Source of the DNA: Haberlea rhodopensis
Taxonomy: Eukaryota > Streptophyta > Magnoliopsida > Lamiales > Gesneriaceae
Length of the DNA stretch: 64,000 bases
Direction: 5' to 3'
NCBI GenBank assembly: GCA_907163345.1
Contig: CAJQUN010001162.1
Coordinates: 33,455 to 97,454 of the forward strand
Below, piece after piece: positions 1 to 10,642 of this stretch. Made by a program: the position numbers and the translations under genes. The notes beneath the pieces were generated by a model. The model did not search any database. It saw nothing but the letters and a program-made list of their open reading frames with translations, and was not told the DNA's origin. Each line of letters begins with the position of its first letter. The first letter of the stretch is position 1.

Positions 1-2862
1 GGGACATCCGCTATCTCTCGTGCACCTTATAGGATGGCACCGGCAGAGTTGAGAGAGTTGAAAGAGCAGTTACAGGATCTCCTGGACAAGGGGTATATAC
101 GCCCGAGCGTGTCGCCATGGGGCGCACCAGTTCTCTTTGTGAAGAAGAAGGACGGTTCGATGCGGCTGTGCATCGATTACCGGCAACTGAATAAGGCTAC
201 AGTGAAGAACAAGTATCCTCTCCCAAGGATAGACGACTTGTTTGATCAGTTGCAAGGTACCAGGGTGTATAGCAAGATTGATTTGAGGTCCGGGTATCAT
301 CAGATTCGGGTCAGAGAGGAAGATGTGCAGAAGATAGCGTTCCGGACTCGCTACGGGCATTATGAGTTCTTAGTAATGCCGTTCGGTGTGACGAATGCTC
401 CAGCAGTCTTCATGAGTCTGATGAATGGAGTGTTTCAGCAGTATCTTGATCAGTTCGTCATCGTGTTTATTGACGACATTCTTATCTACTCCCGGAGTGA
501 GGAAGATCATGTGAAACACTTGAGGACAGTGCTTCAGATTCTCAGAGAGCATCAGTTGTATGCTAAGCTCAGTAAATGCGAGTTTTGGCTGAGCAGTGTA
601 GTGTTTCTGGGGCATGTCATTTCGAGCAGCGGGATATCAGTGGACCCGAAGAAGATTGAGGCTGTGATGGAGTGGGCTGCCCCCACTTCTGTACCTGAGA
701 TCCGGAGTTTCCTTGGTTTGGCCGGGTATTATCGGCGCTTTGTCGAGGGCTTTTCGAAGATTGCCAAGCCGCTGACTCAGTTGACTCAGAAGGGTGTGCC
801 TTTCTTTTGGTCAGAAGCTTGTGAGGAGAGCTTCCAGGAGTTGAAGCACCGGTTGACGACGGCGCCAGTGTTAGTGATCCCAACGGAGAACTCCAGATTT
901 GTTCTGTATACTGATGCATCACTACAGGGCCTTGGATGTGTTCTGATGCAAGATAAGCATGTGGTAGCTTATGCATCGAGGCAGTTGAAGCCGCATGAGA
1001 CCCGATATCCAGTTCATGACTTGGAATTGGCGGCTGTCATCTTCGCCCTGAAGATCTGGAGGCATTACTTATATGGCACTTCATTCACCATATACACGGA
1101 TCACAAGAGCCTCAAATTTCTATTTACTCAGGCGGAGCTGAACATGAGACAGAGGAGATGGATGGACCTACTCAAGGACTATGATTGCGAGATAGAGTAC
1201 CATCCGGGGAAGGCCAATTTGACAGCAGACGCTTTGAGCCGGAAAGTGAGGAGTTCTGCTGAGGACGTCATCCATTTGTCGGCTATGATGACCTCCTATT
1301 GCCATATGGGCTATGACTTTGACATTGATGCATCCCCTGTGTATGTATCGACTTTGCTAGCTGAGCCAGATATCTTTGAGAGTATCAGGAGAGCTCAGAG
1401 GTCAGATGCTGAGGTTCAGAGATGGTTGTCTATAGTGCATCTTGGTCAGCCGACGAAGTTCAGAGTGGCCGACGACGGATCTTTGAGATTGGGTAACCGC
1501 TGGGTAGTTCCGAGTACGCCGGAGTTGCGTAAGGGAATCTTGGGGCGAGCTCACAGTAGCAGACTTAGCATCCACCCAGGCGGGAAGAAGATGTACAGAG
1601 ATCTGCGTGGTCAGTTTTGGTGGAAGAGAATGAAGTCTGATGTCGTCGCTTATGTGAAGAGGTGTTTGATCTGCCAGCAGGTTAAGGCAGAGAGGCAGAG
1701 ACCTGGCGGCGAATTGAGGAGCTTGGAGATACCGAAGTGGAAGTGGGAGCACATTTCCATGGACTTCGTGACTCATTTGCCGAGGAGTGCTTCAGGCTTC
1801 GATGCTATTTGGGTGATTGTGGACAGATTGACTAAGGTAGCCCACTTTATCCCCTATAGCATGACATTTACATTTTTGAGGATGGCGCAGTTATATATTA
1901 GAGATGTGGTGAGATTGCATGGGATCCCCGTTTCCATTGTGTCAGATCGAGATCCGCGATTCACATCTCATTTTTGGGAAGGCCTTCAGTCAGCTTTGGG
2001 AACTGAGGTCAGATTGAGCACTGCTTATCATCCTCAGACGGATGGCCAGACCGAGCGCACTATTCAGACGCTCGAGGACATGTTAAAAGCTTGTGTATTG
2101 GAGTTTGATGCCTCTTGGCAGGATTCAGTGCCTTTGGTAGAGTTTTCGTATAACAATAGCTACCAGGCAAGTATTCAGATGGCTCCGTTTGAAGCTCTTT
2201 ATGGCAGACGATGTAGATCGCCCTTGTGTTGGGACGATTTGGACAGTAGATCAGTCGGAGGGCCTGAGTTGATCCGGGAAATGGAAGAGAAGGTAAAGAC
2301 TATAAGGCAGAAAATGAAAGCAGCCCAAGACAGACAGGCAGCTTATGCAAATAAACGGCGGAGACCGTTAGAGTTTCAGTTGGGAGATAAGGTCTTTTTG
2401 AAGATCTCGCCTTTCAGAGGCGTTGTGCGGTTTGGGATGCGCGGGAAACTGTCTCCGAGGTATGTTGGACCGTACGAGATCTTGCAGCGCATTGGCACAT
2501 TGGCTTACCGACTGGCTTTGCCGCCTTCTTTATCTGGGATACATGATGTGTTTCATGTATCTATGCTGCGGAAGTATGAGCCGGATCCGTCTCACGTGTT
2601 ACAGCCTTCCGAAGTTCAGTTAGAGTCAGATGTATCTTATGTGGAACGGCCTGTTAGAATTCTGGACAGAGCAGACCGTAGACTTCGGAACAAAGTGATA
2701 CCGATGATCAAAGTTCAGTGGGATCGCAGGGGTGTTGAGGAGGCTACGTGGGAGACGGAGCAGCATATGGTGCAGCACTACCCGGAACTATTCTCTGGTA
2801 TGAGTTTATGTTTAGTTTCTGTTGGGGTAAGTGCATGTGATTTCGAGGGCGAAATCTTATAA
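1..2862 (+). CDS. Ty3/gypsy (Tekay/Del chromovirus) pol, 3' part, element T1
   Basis: The frame is open from base 1 to the stop at 2860-2862, so the 5' part (gag, protease) lies outside the window; the first ATG, at 34, is internal. Domain order is reverse transcriptase (VKKKDGSMRLCIDYRQLN; catalytic FIDD near 473-484), RNase H (LYTDASLQGLG near 905), and integrase with an HHCC finger (H...HPGG to CLICQQ near 1550-1680) and DDE core (SMDF, SDRDPRF, QTDGQTERTIQ). A GPY/F-type stretch (PRYVGPYEIL) and a C-terminal chromodomain (VQWDRRGVEEATWE) follow. The chromodomain and the final DFEGEIL are typical of Tekay-type plant chromoviruses. The product reverse transcribes and integrates the element; the chromodomain is thought to guide insertion to heterochromatin. 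No stop or frameshift is visible, so this is the best-preserved element here. Confidence 0.95.
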   Translation, partial: GTSAISRAPYRMAPAELRELKEQLQDLLDKGYIRPSVSPWGAPVLFVKKKDGSMRLCIDYRQLNKATVKNKYPLPRIDDLFDQLQGTRVYSKIDLRSGYHQIRVREEDVQKIAFRTRYGHYEFLVMPFGVTNAPAVFMSLMNGVFQQYLDQFVIVFIDDILIYSRSEEDHVKHLRTVLQILREHQLYAKLSKCEFWLSSVVFLGHVISSSGISVDPKKIEAVMEWAAPTSVPEIRSFLGLAGYYRRFVEGFSKIAKPLTQLTQKGVPFFWSEACEESFQELKHRLTTAPVLVIPTENSRFVLYTDASLQGLGCVLMQDKHVVAYASRQLKPHETRYPVHDLELAAVIFALKIWRHYLYGTSFTIYTDHKSLKFLFTQAELNMRQRRWMDLLKDYDCEIEYHPGKANLTADALSRKVRSSAEDVIHLSAMMTSYCHMGYDFDIDASPVYVSTLLAEPDIFESIRRAQRSDAEVQRWLSIVHLGQPTKFRVADDGSLRLGNRWVVPSTPELRKGILGRAHSSRLSIHPGGKKMYRDLRGQFWWKRMKSDVVAYVKRCLICQQVKAERQRPGGELRSLEIPKWKWEHISMDFVTHLPRSASGFDAIWVIVDRLTKVAHFIPYSMTFTFLRMAQLYIRDVVRLHGIPVSIVSDRDPRFTSHFWEGLQSALGTEVRLSTAYHPQTDGQTERTIQTLEDMLKACVLEFDASWQDSVPLVEFSYNNSYQASIQMAPFEALYGRRCRSPLCWDDLDSRSVGGPELIREMEEKVKTIRQKMKAAQDRQAAYANKRRRPLEFQLGDKVFLKISPFRGVVRFGMRGKLSPRYVGPYEILQRIGTLAYRLALPPSLSGIHDVFHVSMLRKYEPDPSHVLQPSEVQLESDVSYVERPVRILDRADRRLRNKVIPMIKVQWDRRGVEEATWETEQHMVQHYPELFSGMSLCLVSVGVSACDFEGEIL

Positions 2863-2874
2863 GTAGGGGAGTAT
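2861..2874 (+). other. Polypurine tract of T1
   Basis: The purine-rich stretch AAGTAGGGGAG lies directly before the LTR start TGTGACATCC. This is the usual place for priming of plus-strand DNA. Confidence 0.75.
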
Positions 2875-3634
2875 TGTGACATCCCCGAAATGGTTAATTG
2901 CTATTTGGCTTTAATTGTGTTTACATGATTAATTATGTGGTAATTGATTATGTTTTAGGATTTATTTACCTTATGGAGAATGCATGGTCATATGGATAGG
3001 GTGACCCGGGGTTGCATTTCAAGGTGCATGTGGTGCATGTTGGGTAAATATTATGGGAAGCATGATTTATTTGCCTTGGTTAGCAATTTATTAGAAATCA
3101 TGTGTTAATTGCTATTATGGTGCATTTTGAGTAAATGCTTTGAAAAATATCATGTTGGGGTGTTTTATACACCATGGGATTCTTTGGCATGCATTTTAAA
3201 TTAAAAACTCACTTTTATCATCCAACCCACTCTTCCATCCAACACTTTTAACTTTACCAAAATCAACACCCAAACCCTTACTTCCCCTTCCCATTTTCGA
3301 GCACCAACTTTGGGGTGAAGAGAAGTCCTTGCAAAATCTTTTATTGTGGAGATTATTGGGTGATTTGAGATCCCCAAGAGGTATGGGTACCTCATGTATT
3401 AATTTTGTAAGGTTTTGGTTGAGTTTAGTTTGGTTTTAAAGGGTTTAAAATGGGTTTGTGTTGGGTGTTGAGGTTTTGGTAATATTTTGGTTGGATGTGG
3501 TATATTTGAGTTTGTTATGATGTTTAGTGTTGGTTTTGAGTTATTGGTATTGGTTGGTGTTGGTGTATGTGGGTTTAGATGAGTTGGGGAAAGAGATGGG
3601 TGAATAGTGCCCGAATCTCGATTTCCCGCAGCTC

Positions 3635-3845
3635 GGCGATCGATCGGCGATTTTCTCGCGATCGATCGCGAGCAGCAGGGCTGAGGCAGTAAGCCTCAGC
3701 GATCGATCGCGAGCTTGGCGCGATCGATCGGCGAGGCCGCGATCGATCGGCGCTAGCTCCGCGATCGATCGCGGATTGTGCAATTTTGTTGCCCGAGACA
3801 GTGTGTTCTCGCGATCGATCGGGGCTTGATGGCGATCGATCGCGA
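3635..3845 (+). repeat. GCGATCGATCGC palindrome array in T1 LTR
   Basis: Eight copies of CGATCGATCG, most extended to GCGATCGATCGC or a one-base variant, are spaced about 20-45 bp apart. The spacer sequences differ from each other, so this is not a simple tandem repeat. It lies about 760-970 bp into the LTR. Confidence 0.9.
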
Positions 3846-3999
3846 GACACCAAAAATGGTGTTTTTGGGTGTTTTTGTGGGATTTTTGGTATTGGACTAT
3901 TATTGGGTTCTAATATTGGTATTTGTGAATATGTAGAACCAACCCAGGTGGCAACGCAGCCAAGGAATTGAAGTCCAATCACATTCCACATTTTGGAAA

Positions 4000-4020
4000 G
4001 GTACGTAGTGGACGTACGGG
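4000..4020 (+). promoter_or_regulatory. Conserved GTACGTA...ACGTACG core in T1 LTR
   Basis: GGTACGTA followed by GACGTACGGG lies about 1126 bp into the LTR. The same core is at a similar offset in every other LTR family of the window. It could be a pair of ACGT-core transcription factor sites or a splice donor (AAAG|GTACGT); the sequence does not decide. Confidence 0.5.
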
Positions 4021-4251
4021 CACCCAACGGTAACATGTATTTTATATACTCATTGTTTATGCATTGTGGATGCGGGTATATATGTGGTATTGCATAGTGG
4101 ATGCATATACATGTTGATTTATGCCATATGAGGTATTGCATAGTGGATGCATATACATGGTAATTTATGCATATTGATGTTAGATGCATATTATGATTAT
4201 TGGATGCACATCCCATGAGTCGTGGTCATCCTTTGATGATTTTAATGCTTG

Positions 4252-4450
4252 CCGCTTTTTGTATTGGTTCCGCCAAATGTGAAGCGAGGGGTGGGAGCGC
4301 CGCATGTCACATTTGAGCGTGGTTGTCATATGGGGCGAGGAAAGGGTATTTGCCGCTCTCTGTGAAGCGAGGGGTGGGAGCGCCGCATGTCCATTGTAGC
4401 GAGGTTATCCTATGCCGCCCATATGAATATAAGCGAGGGGCATTAAAATA
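4252..4450 (+). repeat. CGCT/AGCG hairpin array in T1 LTR
   Basis: CGCT or CCGC words alternate with AGCG words, as in CGCT-CTCTGTGA-AGCG. The segment GAAGCGAGGGGTGGGAGCGC occurs twice. The array is related to the arrays in the interiors of X and Y. Confidence 0.7.
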
Positions 4451-6050
4451 CACTGTGATGGACAGACTAGGGAATGGTGACCAATATGTGGTACAGTTGA
4501 GATGGTATATGATGTCATGACATGTTTTGGCCATTAAAAATAATCTGTTGATTATACTCATGAGTTATGGTACAGGGACAACCAAACGGGAAGCGTTTGA
4601 AATGCATGGGAAAACAGGAAGTGTTTTATATTGATTATGCATTTACGCTTTATCTTCATATTGTGTTGAATATGAATGATTATTATTGCTCATGTTTGGG
4701 GGTTGTCCTTGTAGGTACCTTTTTGGCATGATAGATGGGCTTGAACGGGTTGAGACAGTGAGCTTCTCGAGCATCTTTGGTAGATGAAAGGACAGGATTC
4801 TTTTGTATAGTTCCTACTCTAGGAGTAGCGTAAAACTATAGTGGACACATTCATTTGTTGGAATGTAACTAATCCTTTTTGGTAGTCCTTTATTTTGGCA
4901 TGTAAATGCTTAAGCTCACAAACTCAACTTGTTTATTCTACTCTGATCATTTTCTAGCTCTATTATGCCTTTATTCCGCACTTAAGGATTAGGGTCCTTA
5001 CACTCAACTTCGCTATCAATCACAGATAGCTCAATTGCCTAGCATTTGTTTTACCAATTCTCCATTATACTTAGACATCTCAAATGTCTTATAATGAATA
5101 CATGATTCCACGATCATTCTCAGGCATCTCAATGCCCTACATTGGTCATATACATCCAGTACTCCATATCTCATAAGGTTACACTACTCTAATGTCACGC
5201 ACGCTTGTGGCGGCGATATCAAGATTTGGTCGTTCCATAGCTATATCAACACATATATATGTAACTATACGCACAACCATCTAATGCAATTAAAATGCAT
5301 TATGCATTTCACAAATGCTCTAATATAAAGTAATGCTCGTACGTCGCACGTACCTTAAATCTCCGAAGTCCGAGCCAAACCTTGCTCGAGTTCCATGCCC
5401 CGAGGAACGATGCGCTAACACGATAAATAATTCACAATTATTTACGAACATGCAACCCATGCTCAAGCACACCCATAACCCTTATACAAAATATTGTCAA
5501 CCCACGACAATTAACCATTTAAAAGACCCGGGGTAGGGTACATGCAGGGAGGGAAATCGAATGAGACATTATCGAAAATTGCTCAAGAACCACCTCTAAA
5601 ATTTCGAACCCTAACATCTCAATTCGAACCCAATTAAGCATCATAATACATCTAAAACATGTAATTATCGATCAATAACAAGAATCATCACCCCCTGCCC
5701 AAAACCCCCAATTTCATCCCAAACCCTACGAAATTAGGGAATTTAGTTCGAACCATAAATCACAAAATGGTAGGGAAAAACATGAGAAGCATGAAAAAGG
5801 GGTAAGGAAGGTTACCCAATCGAAAATTGGAAAGAAATCGTTCGAAAATCGAAGAACCCTAGAAATTGTGCATCGGCGCTTTCTGCAAAAATCCTAACGC
5901 AAATCGCGACTAAACTTCGAATTGCTGGTGTGGGAAGCTGCGTCTGGACGAGACGAAGCCAACGGCGGGTCGGACGCGCCGGATGGCGGCCGGACGGCGG
6001 CGGGCGCAGCGCTTGAAGCGGCGAGGGTCGAGCAGACGGGAAATGGGCGC

Positions 6051-6084
<34 letters not shown>
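6051..6084. repeat. (GA)n microsatellite in Y 3' LTR
   Basis: An uninterrupted GA run reads as (CT)n in the sense strand of Y and starts about 55 nt downstream of the TATA box. The 5' LTR has a shorter run at 12705-12728, so the tract length changed after insertion. Confidence 0.9.
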
Positions 6085-6087
<3 letters not shown>

Positions 6088-6137
6088 GGCAAGGTGGAAG
6101 GAAATGATTCGTAAAATTAAAATCTCGGGTTCAACTG

Positions 6138-6147
6138 GTATATATAG
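6138..6147 (-). promoter_or_regulatory. TATA box of Y 3' LTR
   Basis: GCTATATATACC on the minus strand, matched at 12780-12790 in the other LTR and by the same word in the X LTRs at 27871 and 56773. Confidence 0.65.
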
Positions 6148-6477
6148 CAAAATTTCCCCGAAATACAAATAGCCCCACAAATACATCATGATTCATTAAA
6201 AATCATCTGTTTTCAAAAACTCTCTCTCTAACTCCAAAACCCCCTACCGGTGCCCACACAAAGCACCCCAGATCCCGAGTCACACTAAAAACCCAATTCT
6301 TAGGTTTTTCACCCAAATGAGAATACAATCTCAACCTCGGGATCCAACAATCCCAACTACTCAAAAAGACGAGCCCCAAAGGCCCAACACTACGATTAAA
6401 CTCCAAATCGCCACGTAAAACAACTTTAGGGGTTATTAATACTCCGGGATTAACATCTATAATCCCTGGTCATCACA

Positions 6478-8810
6478 ATATCCCCCACTAAAAGAATTTC
6501 GTCCTCGAAATTAACACAGGCGTACTCCCAGTACAGCCGCAACAACCCAGACCAAAACACATGACTGTGAATCGAACAGTCACCCTTAGCCCCGACATGG
6601 CTATCATGAACGCATCATAGATGGCACATCAGTCGCGAGGACACTGACCTCGCACCAAACCCTGGGATGAAATAACCCTTCCAGTCCACCAAAAACGAAA
6701 GAGCGTCGGCACAACATAACGCTAACAATCCAAAAGCAGTTAGTCAACTGCAACAGCAAGGATTTGAATCGCTCCCGATTCCATAGTAGATATCATTTAA
6801 TGACATCTTTACTAAAACTCACGATGTCTAACACACATCGTTACGAGGAAAAACACTAGTATACCACGGTGTACACATACCAAACCTGGTTTCCACTTTC
6901 AAACCTCCTCCATCGTAGGAGCAGTCGCATCATTGCAACTCAATTTGGGCAACTCACGGCCACAGATTCACACAAAAGACATCTCACAAGATGTCCACCT
7001 CCGGATATTCCAAGGATCACATCCTGATCATAAATAAACCATCGAGACTCCACAGAGTTTCAAATTCTGAAAGGACATGCAATAAACCCATTGCATCCTC
7101 AACGCTTGTGTCGACAGCGACACCCAATAAATCCGAATTCCTGTCATCCCTTGATAATCCTAGGATTTAACAATCCAAACTTGGGAAGGCTATCGCATAA
7201 CTCGAAGGGAAACACCAACAAGGAAACACCTCAACCCACACGAGATAATCCTTCTTCAAAGGGAGTCAACTAACTTCACGATTATTCCTCATAATTTATC
7301 GTGCCATGGAGATTCCCAATCTCAAGGTGTACCATATCTCTCATCAGAGATTTAACCACCCAAACACAGCATAACTCTATGCTTGACAAAAAGAAATCGA
7401 TGACTGGCATCCGTATACTCACCGGTATACCTGCCTAAGCACAGACACTACATGCATACTCAATGCACTTGGCTCGGGTATCTACAACATACCCCTAAGC
7501 CCCAAACACAACCGTCAATTTTGAGTCATTCCCATCCAGTGGAGAAATGATAGTCGACGATCGACAACACGGCGTGATTCCCAAAATCAACACCACATGC
7601 ACCAACTTACCGAATCTTTCAAAGATTCCCAAATAGGTATAATACTACCTCCTTCCCCACAAGGGAAGTGCCATCGAACTCGAGATCCACTAGTCTCGAA
7701 CCACCGTTCGGAAAAACTGGATACAATAACACCCATTGCATCCCAAATACACGGATTCCCCAGATCGAGTCAACGACGACTTGATGACTCTCTTGTTGGT
7801 ACTCCAACATTATGAGCTGTCCCAGATAAGTCTCATCGAGATTAAACATAAACGTATACACGTTTCAGTGAGGCATGCACAACCTCAACCTCAAATGACG
7901 TGGTGACTACTAGAGTCCACCACAATCCACATCGTATCACCTTACGATTTGCTAAACTTGGTTCCAACGAGCAGTATAACGGCTCTAGCAAGCCCATCAT
8001 GGTACTGCACACACGCGGCAGACAAACTAGTCGCTGCCTCTTTAGGTTTACCTCAAACCTACCAATAAGATGGACGTTTCCGCACGGCATACCACACCGT
8101 GGGAAGAAAAGTCAATAGAGTAGTGGGTCTGTACCCAACGTTCCTCTAATGCCGATACACCCTGGACACTCCAGTGTCCCTATGTACTTAACATAACCTG
8201 ATCCTACTCCTTTAGGACTCATTTTACACCCTCAAGGGTGGTGTGACCATGTCTACCACATGTCATATCGACAGAAAGCGAGTAATTTCCTCCATGATTA
8301 CTCATGTCGTCAATTTACATGGCCAAAAGCCATTCCAACGCGCATACCTCAAGGGTATCACCACTCGTAAAATGATCACCTCAAACATATGCTGCGGTAC
8401 AATCACATGTACAGCGCGTCCATCCCTTTCTCGAGCGACCCGCTCGGTATAAGGGTCACGTCAACCGGTGACGTAGACACCACCTTGTGCTCGGCACTGG
8501 TACCCAAATCATACAACTGAATACGTATACTCAACGCATTGTTCATCGTAACGATGATGCATGTCTAATAAGACATCTCCTACACCATCGTCATCGTCAT
8601 CCCATGATGACACATGCCCACTCATGGCATCTAAGGCATCGTCAACTAGTGACGATACATGTCAACAATGACATCTAAACAACCCAGTCAACTCGTGACG
8701 GTCCATGTACATCAACGTATGTCATCCATCATCATGCTAGTAAAATAGTCATAATAAAACATGCATATCAACGCATGCCAGCTATAATAATGCTAATAGA
8801 ATAGCAATAT
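6478..8810 (-). mobile_element. Interior of Y without recognisable genes (LARD-like)
   Basis: The interior starts with a polypurine tract (minus, 6478-6491, TAGTGGGGGATAT) and the remnant word TTCGAGGACGAAAT that ends Tekay pol frames. No RT, RNase H, integrase or gag could be read in any frame. The stretch still aligns in order with the interiors of X2 (57111-59650, same strand) and X1 (14110-15282 plus 26173-27549, opposite strand). Examples are the CGCGAGGACAC...CCTCGCACC block and the CACCCTCA-GGGTG block near 8230 and 59130. I call it a conserved non-coding interior of a non-autonomous element. Confidence 0.7.
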
Positions 8811-8814
8811 CCCA

Positions 8815-10170
8815 TACTTCATCGCTAACAAGATAGCGGCATACCTATCTCCGTCACTCAATAATAGTGCGTAATCAGCACCCATCGCTCGAAGGCGGCA
8901 AAATCCTGTGCTGAGTACATAGCGGCACAATCCATCGCTATAGAATCGACGGCATGATACCTCGTCATATAATAAGTGGCATGAAACCTCGCTATACACC
9001 TGAGCATGAATCATCGTCCACATAATAGCGGAAAGAGGCATCGCTATCAACATATCCGGCGGCACGAATCATCACTAATCCTCATAGAAGAATGAGTCAT
9101 CGTAAATCATCATATACATATGCTCAACGGCGTGAACCATCATCAACCGACACAGCGGAATGTCTCATCGCTATACATGTGTCTGGCGGTATGAATCATC
9201 GCCCATCATCATAGAAGAATGAATCATCATTACTGACATAGCGGAATAAACCGTCGCTATCCTCCGTGTCATCATAAAGGAATGAATCATCACCATCGAC
9301 ACAGCGGAATACATCACCGCTATCATCCGTGTCCAGCGGTATAAACCATCGCCAATCATCACAAAGAGATATATCATCATCAATCGACACAACGGAATAC
9401 ATCACCGCTATCATCCGTGTCCGGTGGTATAAACCATCGCCAATCATCACAAAGAGATATATCATCATCAATTGACACAACGGAATACATCACCGCTATC
9501 ATCCGTGTCCGGCAGTATAAACCATCGCCAATCATCACAAAGAGATATATCATCATCAATCGACACAACGGAATACATCACCGCTATCATCCGTGTCCGG
9601 CGGTATAAACCATCGCCAATCATCACAAAGAGATATATCATCATCAATCGACACAACGGAATACATCACCGCTATCATCCGTGTCCGGCGGTATAAACCT
9701 TCGCCAATCATCACAAAGAGATATATCATCATCAATCGACACAGCGGAATACATCACCGCTATCATCCGTGTCATCACAAAGGAATGACTCATCATCCTC
9801 GACACATCGGAATACATCACCGCTATCATCGTGTCATCACAAAGGAATGAATCATCATCCTCGACACAGCGGAATACATCACCGCTATCATCCGTGTCAT
9901 CACAAAGGAATGAATCATCATCCTCGCTTCTTCATACAAGCGGTATCTCATCCTCGCTTAGTATGGCATACCCCGCCTCCATGTGCAAGCGAGCCTCCCC
10001 CCTCCCGCTCCACATTTTTAGCGGTATAAAGAATGAATCATCACAACAAGCGGCATCTCATCCTCGCTTCTTCATACAAGCGGTATCTCATCCTCGCTTC
10101 GTATGGAATACCCCGCCTCCATGTGCAAGCGAGCCTCCCCCCTCCCGCTCCACATTTTTAGCGGTAAAAA
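8815..10170 (-). repeat. Hairpin-unit array in Y leader/interior
   Basis: About 1.35 kb of units pair AGCG with CGCT or GGCG with CGCC, for example AGCG-GAATACATCAC-CGCT and GGCG-GTATAAACCAT-CGCC, both with 11-nt loops. It includes an exact 88-bp tandem block, then 62-63-bp units, then a duplicated segment (9925-10030 and 10065-10168) also present in the V LTR. Confidence 0.85.
9299..9770. repeat. 88-bp tandem repeat, about five copies
   Basis: The word GGAATACATCACCGC recurs at 9306, 9394, 9482, 9570, 9658 and 9746, always exactly 88 bp apart. One period holds an A-type hairpin, a G-type hairpin and a third degenerate unit, consistent with 3 x 29 nt. After 9770 the period falls to 62-63 bp, close to two units. 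Confidence 0.95.
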
Positions 10171-10642
10171 CGTAAGTATAAAAATTCTCACTGTGATAAA
10201 CAAGACTCCTGGAATGTATAATCATCATTCCTTTTTTTTATACTCCATATTTCCTGTAACCTGCAACCATCATGGTTAGCAACAATAGCCATATACGCTA
10301 TGCATCAAACATTCAATGCATATATGCAACCATTTGCAAGTCAATACGTATACCAAGACATGTTACCTCGGAAATATCCCTTTACCTGATTCTCTTACAA
10401 AATCAGATTCCTTGGCACGTAACACACGGAGTGCCAGACATCACTATTAATGCCATCCTATCGTGTTCCACACGATTCCTGCAACCACAATGGTTAGCAA
10501 TACCACTTTTCATATCATAAAAGCACATAAACAATTAGTTATGTCGTACAACATTAATGCCATCATGCATATATATGTGCTATCAATAACTTCCTAGGCC
10601 CTTAACAGCCCCAATGAGCAACCACTGCTCTGATACCACTAA
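10171..10642 (-). mobile_element. 5' leader of Y with primer binding site
   Basis: This non-coding leader lies between the hairpin array and the 5' LTR. On the minus strand TGGTATCAGAGC (10627-10638), complementary to the 3' end of plant initiator tRNA-Met, lies four bases inside the LTR. The words around CAACCATCATGGTTAGCAACA recur near 63690 in X2. Confidence 0.8.

Larger units (their letters stand above)
2875..5002 (+). repeat. 3' LTR of T1 (Ty3/gypsy)
   Basis: The LTR begins TGTGACATCCCCGAAATGG after the polypurine tract and ends GGGTCCTTACA, giving TG...CA ends over 2128 bp. Directly after it the sequence resumes inside the LTR of element Y: 5003 onward matches 11652 onward, so T1 inserted into Y's 3' LTR. 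The expected target duplication is CTCAA, but its other copy lies outside the window. The LTR holds a GATCGATC palindrome array, a GTACGTA core and a CGCT/AGCG hairpin array, listed separately. Confidence 0.9.
5003..6477 (-). repeat. 3' LTR of Y, truncated by T1 insertion
   Basis: In the minus sense the LTR starts TGTGATGACCAGGG at 6477 and runs to 5003, where T1 interrupts it. It matches the 5' LTR segment 11652-13120 closely, with only a few scattered substitutions and small indels, which suggests Y inserted recently. It contains a TATA box (minus strand, 6138-6147), a CT tract and a GC-rich CpG block (5940-6050). It has the GTACGT core but no GATCGATC array. Confidence 0.9.

Noticed and set aside
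3575..4216. 213-codon open frame on the minus strand in the T1 LTR
   Set aside because: It runs through the palindrome array, which is free of stops by composition; LTR context.
5922..6107. Open frame encoding a Glu-Arg run
   Set aside because: Translation of the (GA)n microsatellite in the Y LTR.
7091..8118. Several 60-80-codon frames in the Y interior
   Set aside because: No family resemblance, both strands equally open, and not conserved as frames in X1 or X2.
9299..9770. 88-bp regular repeats resembling a CRISPR-like array
   Set aside because: Repeats and intervals are both conserved (plain tandem repeat) and the context is a plant retroelement leader.
10627..10638. TGGTATCAGAGC words taken as tRNA gene ends
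   Set aside because: They lie four bases inside LTRs and are primer binding sites; no tRNA cloverleaf surrounds them.
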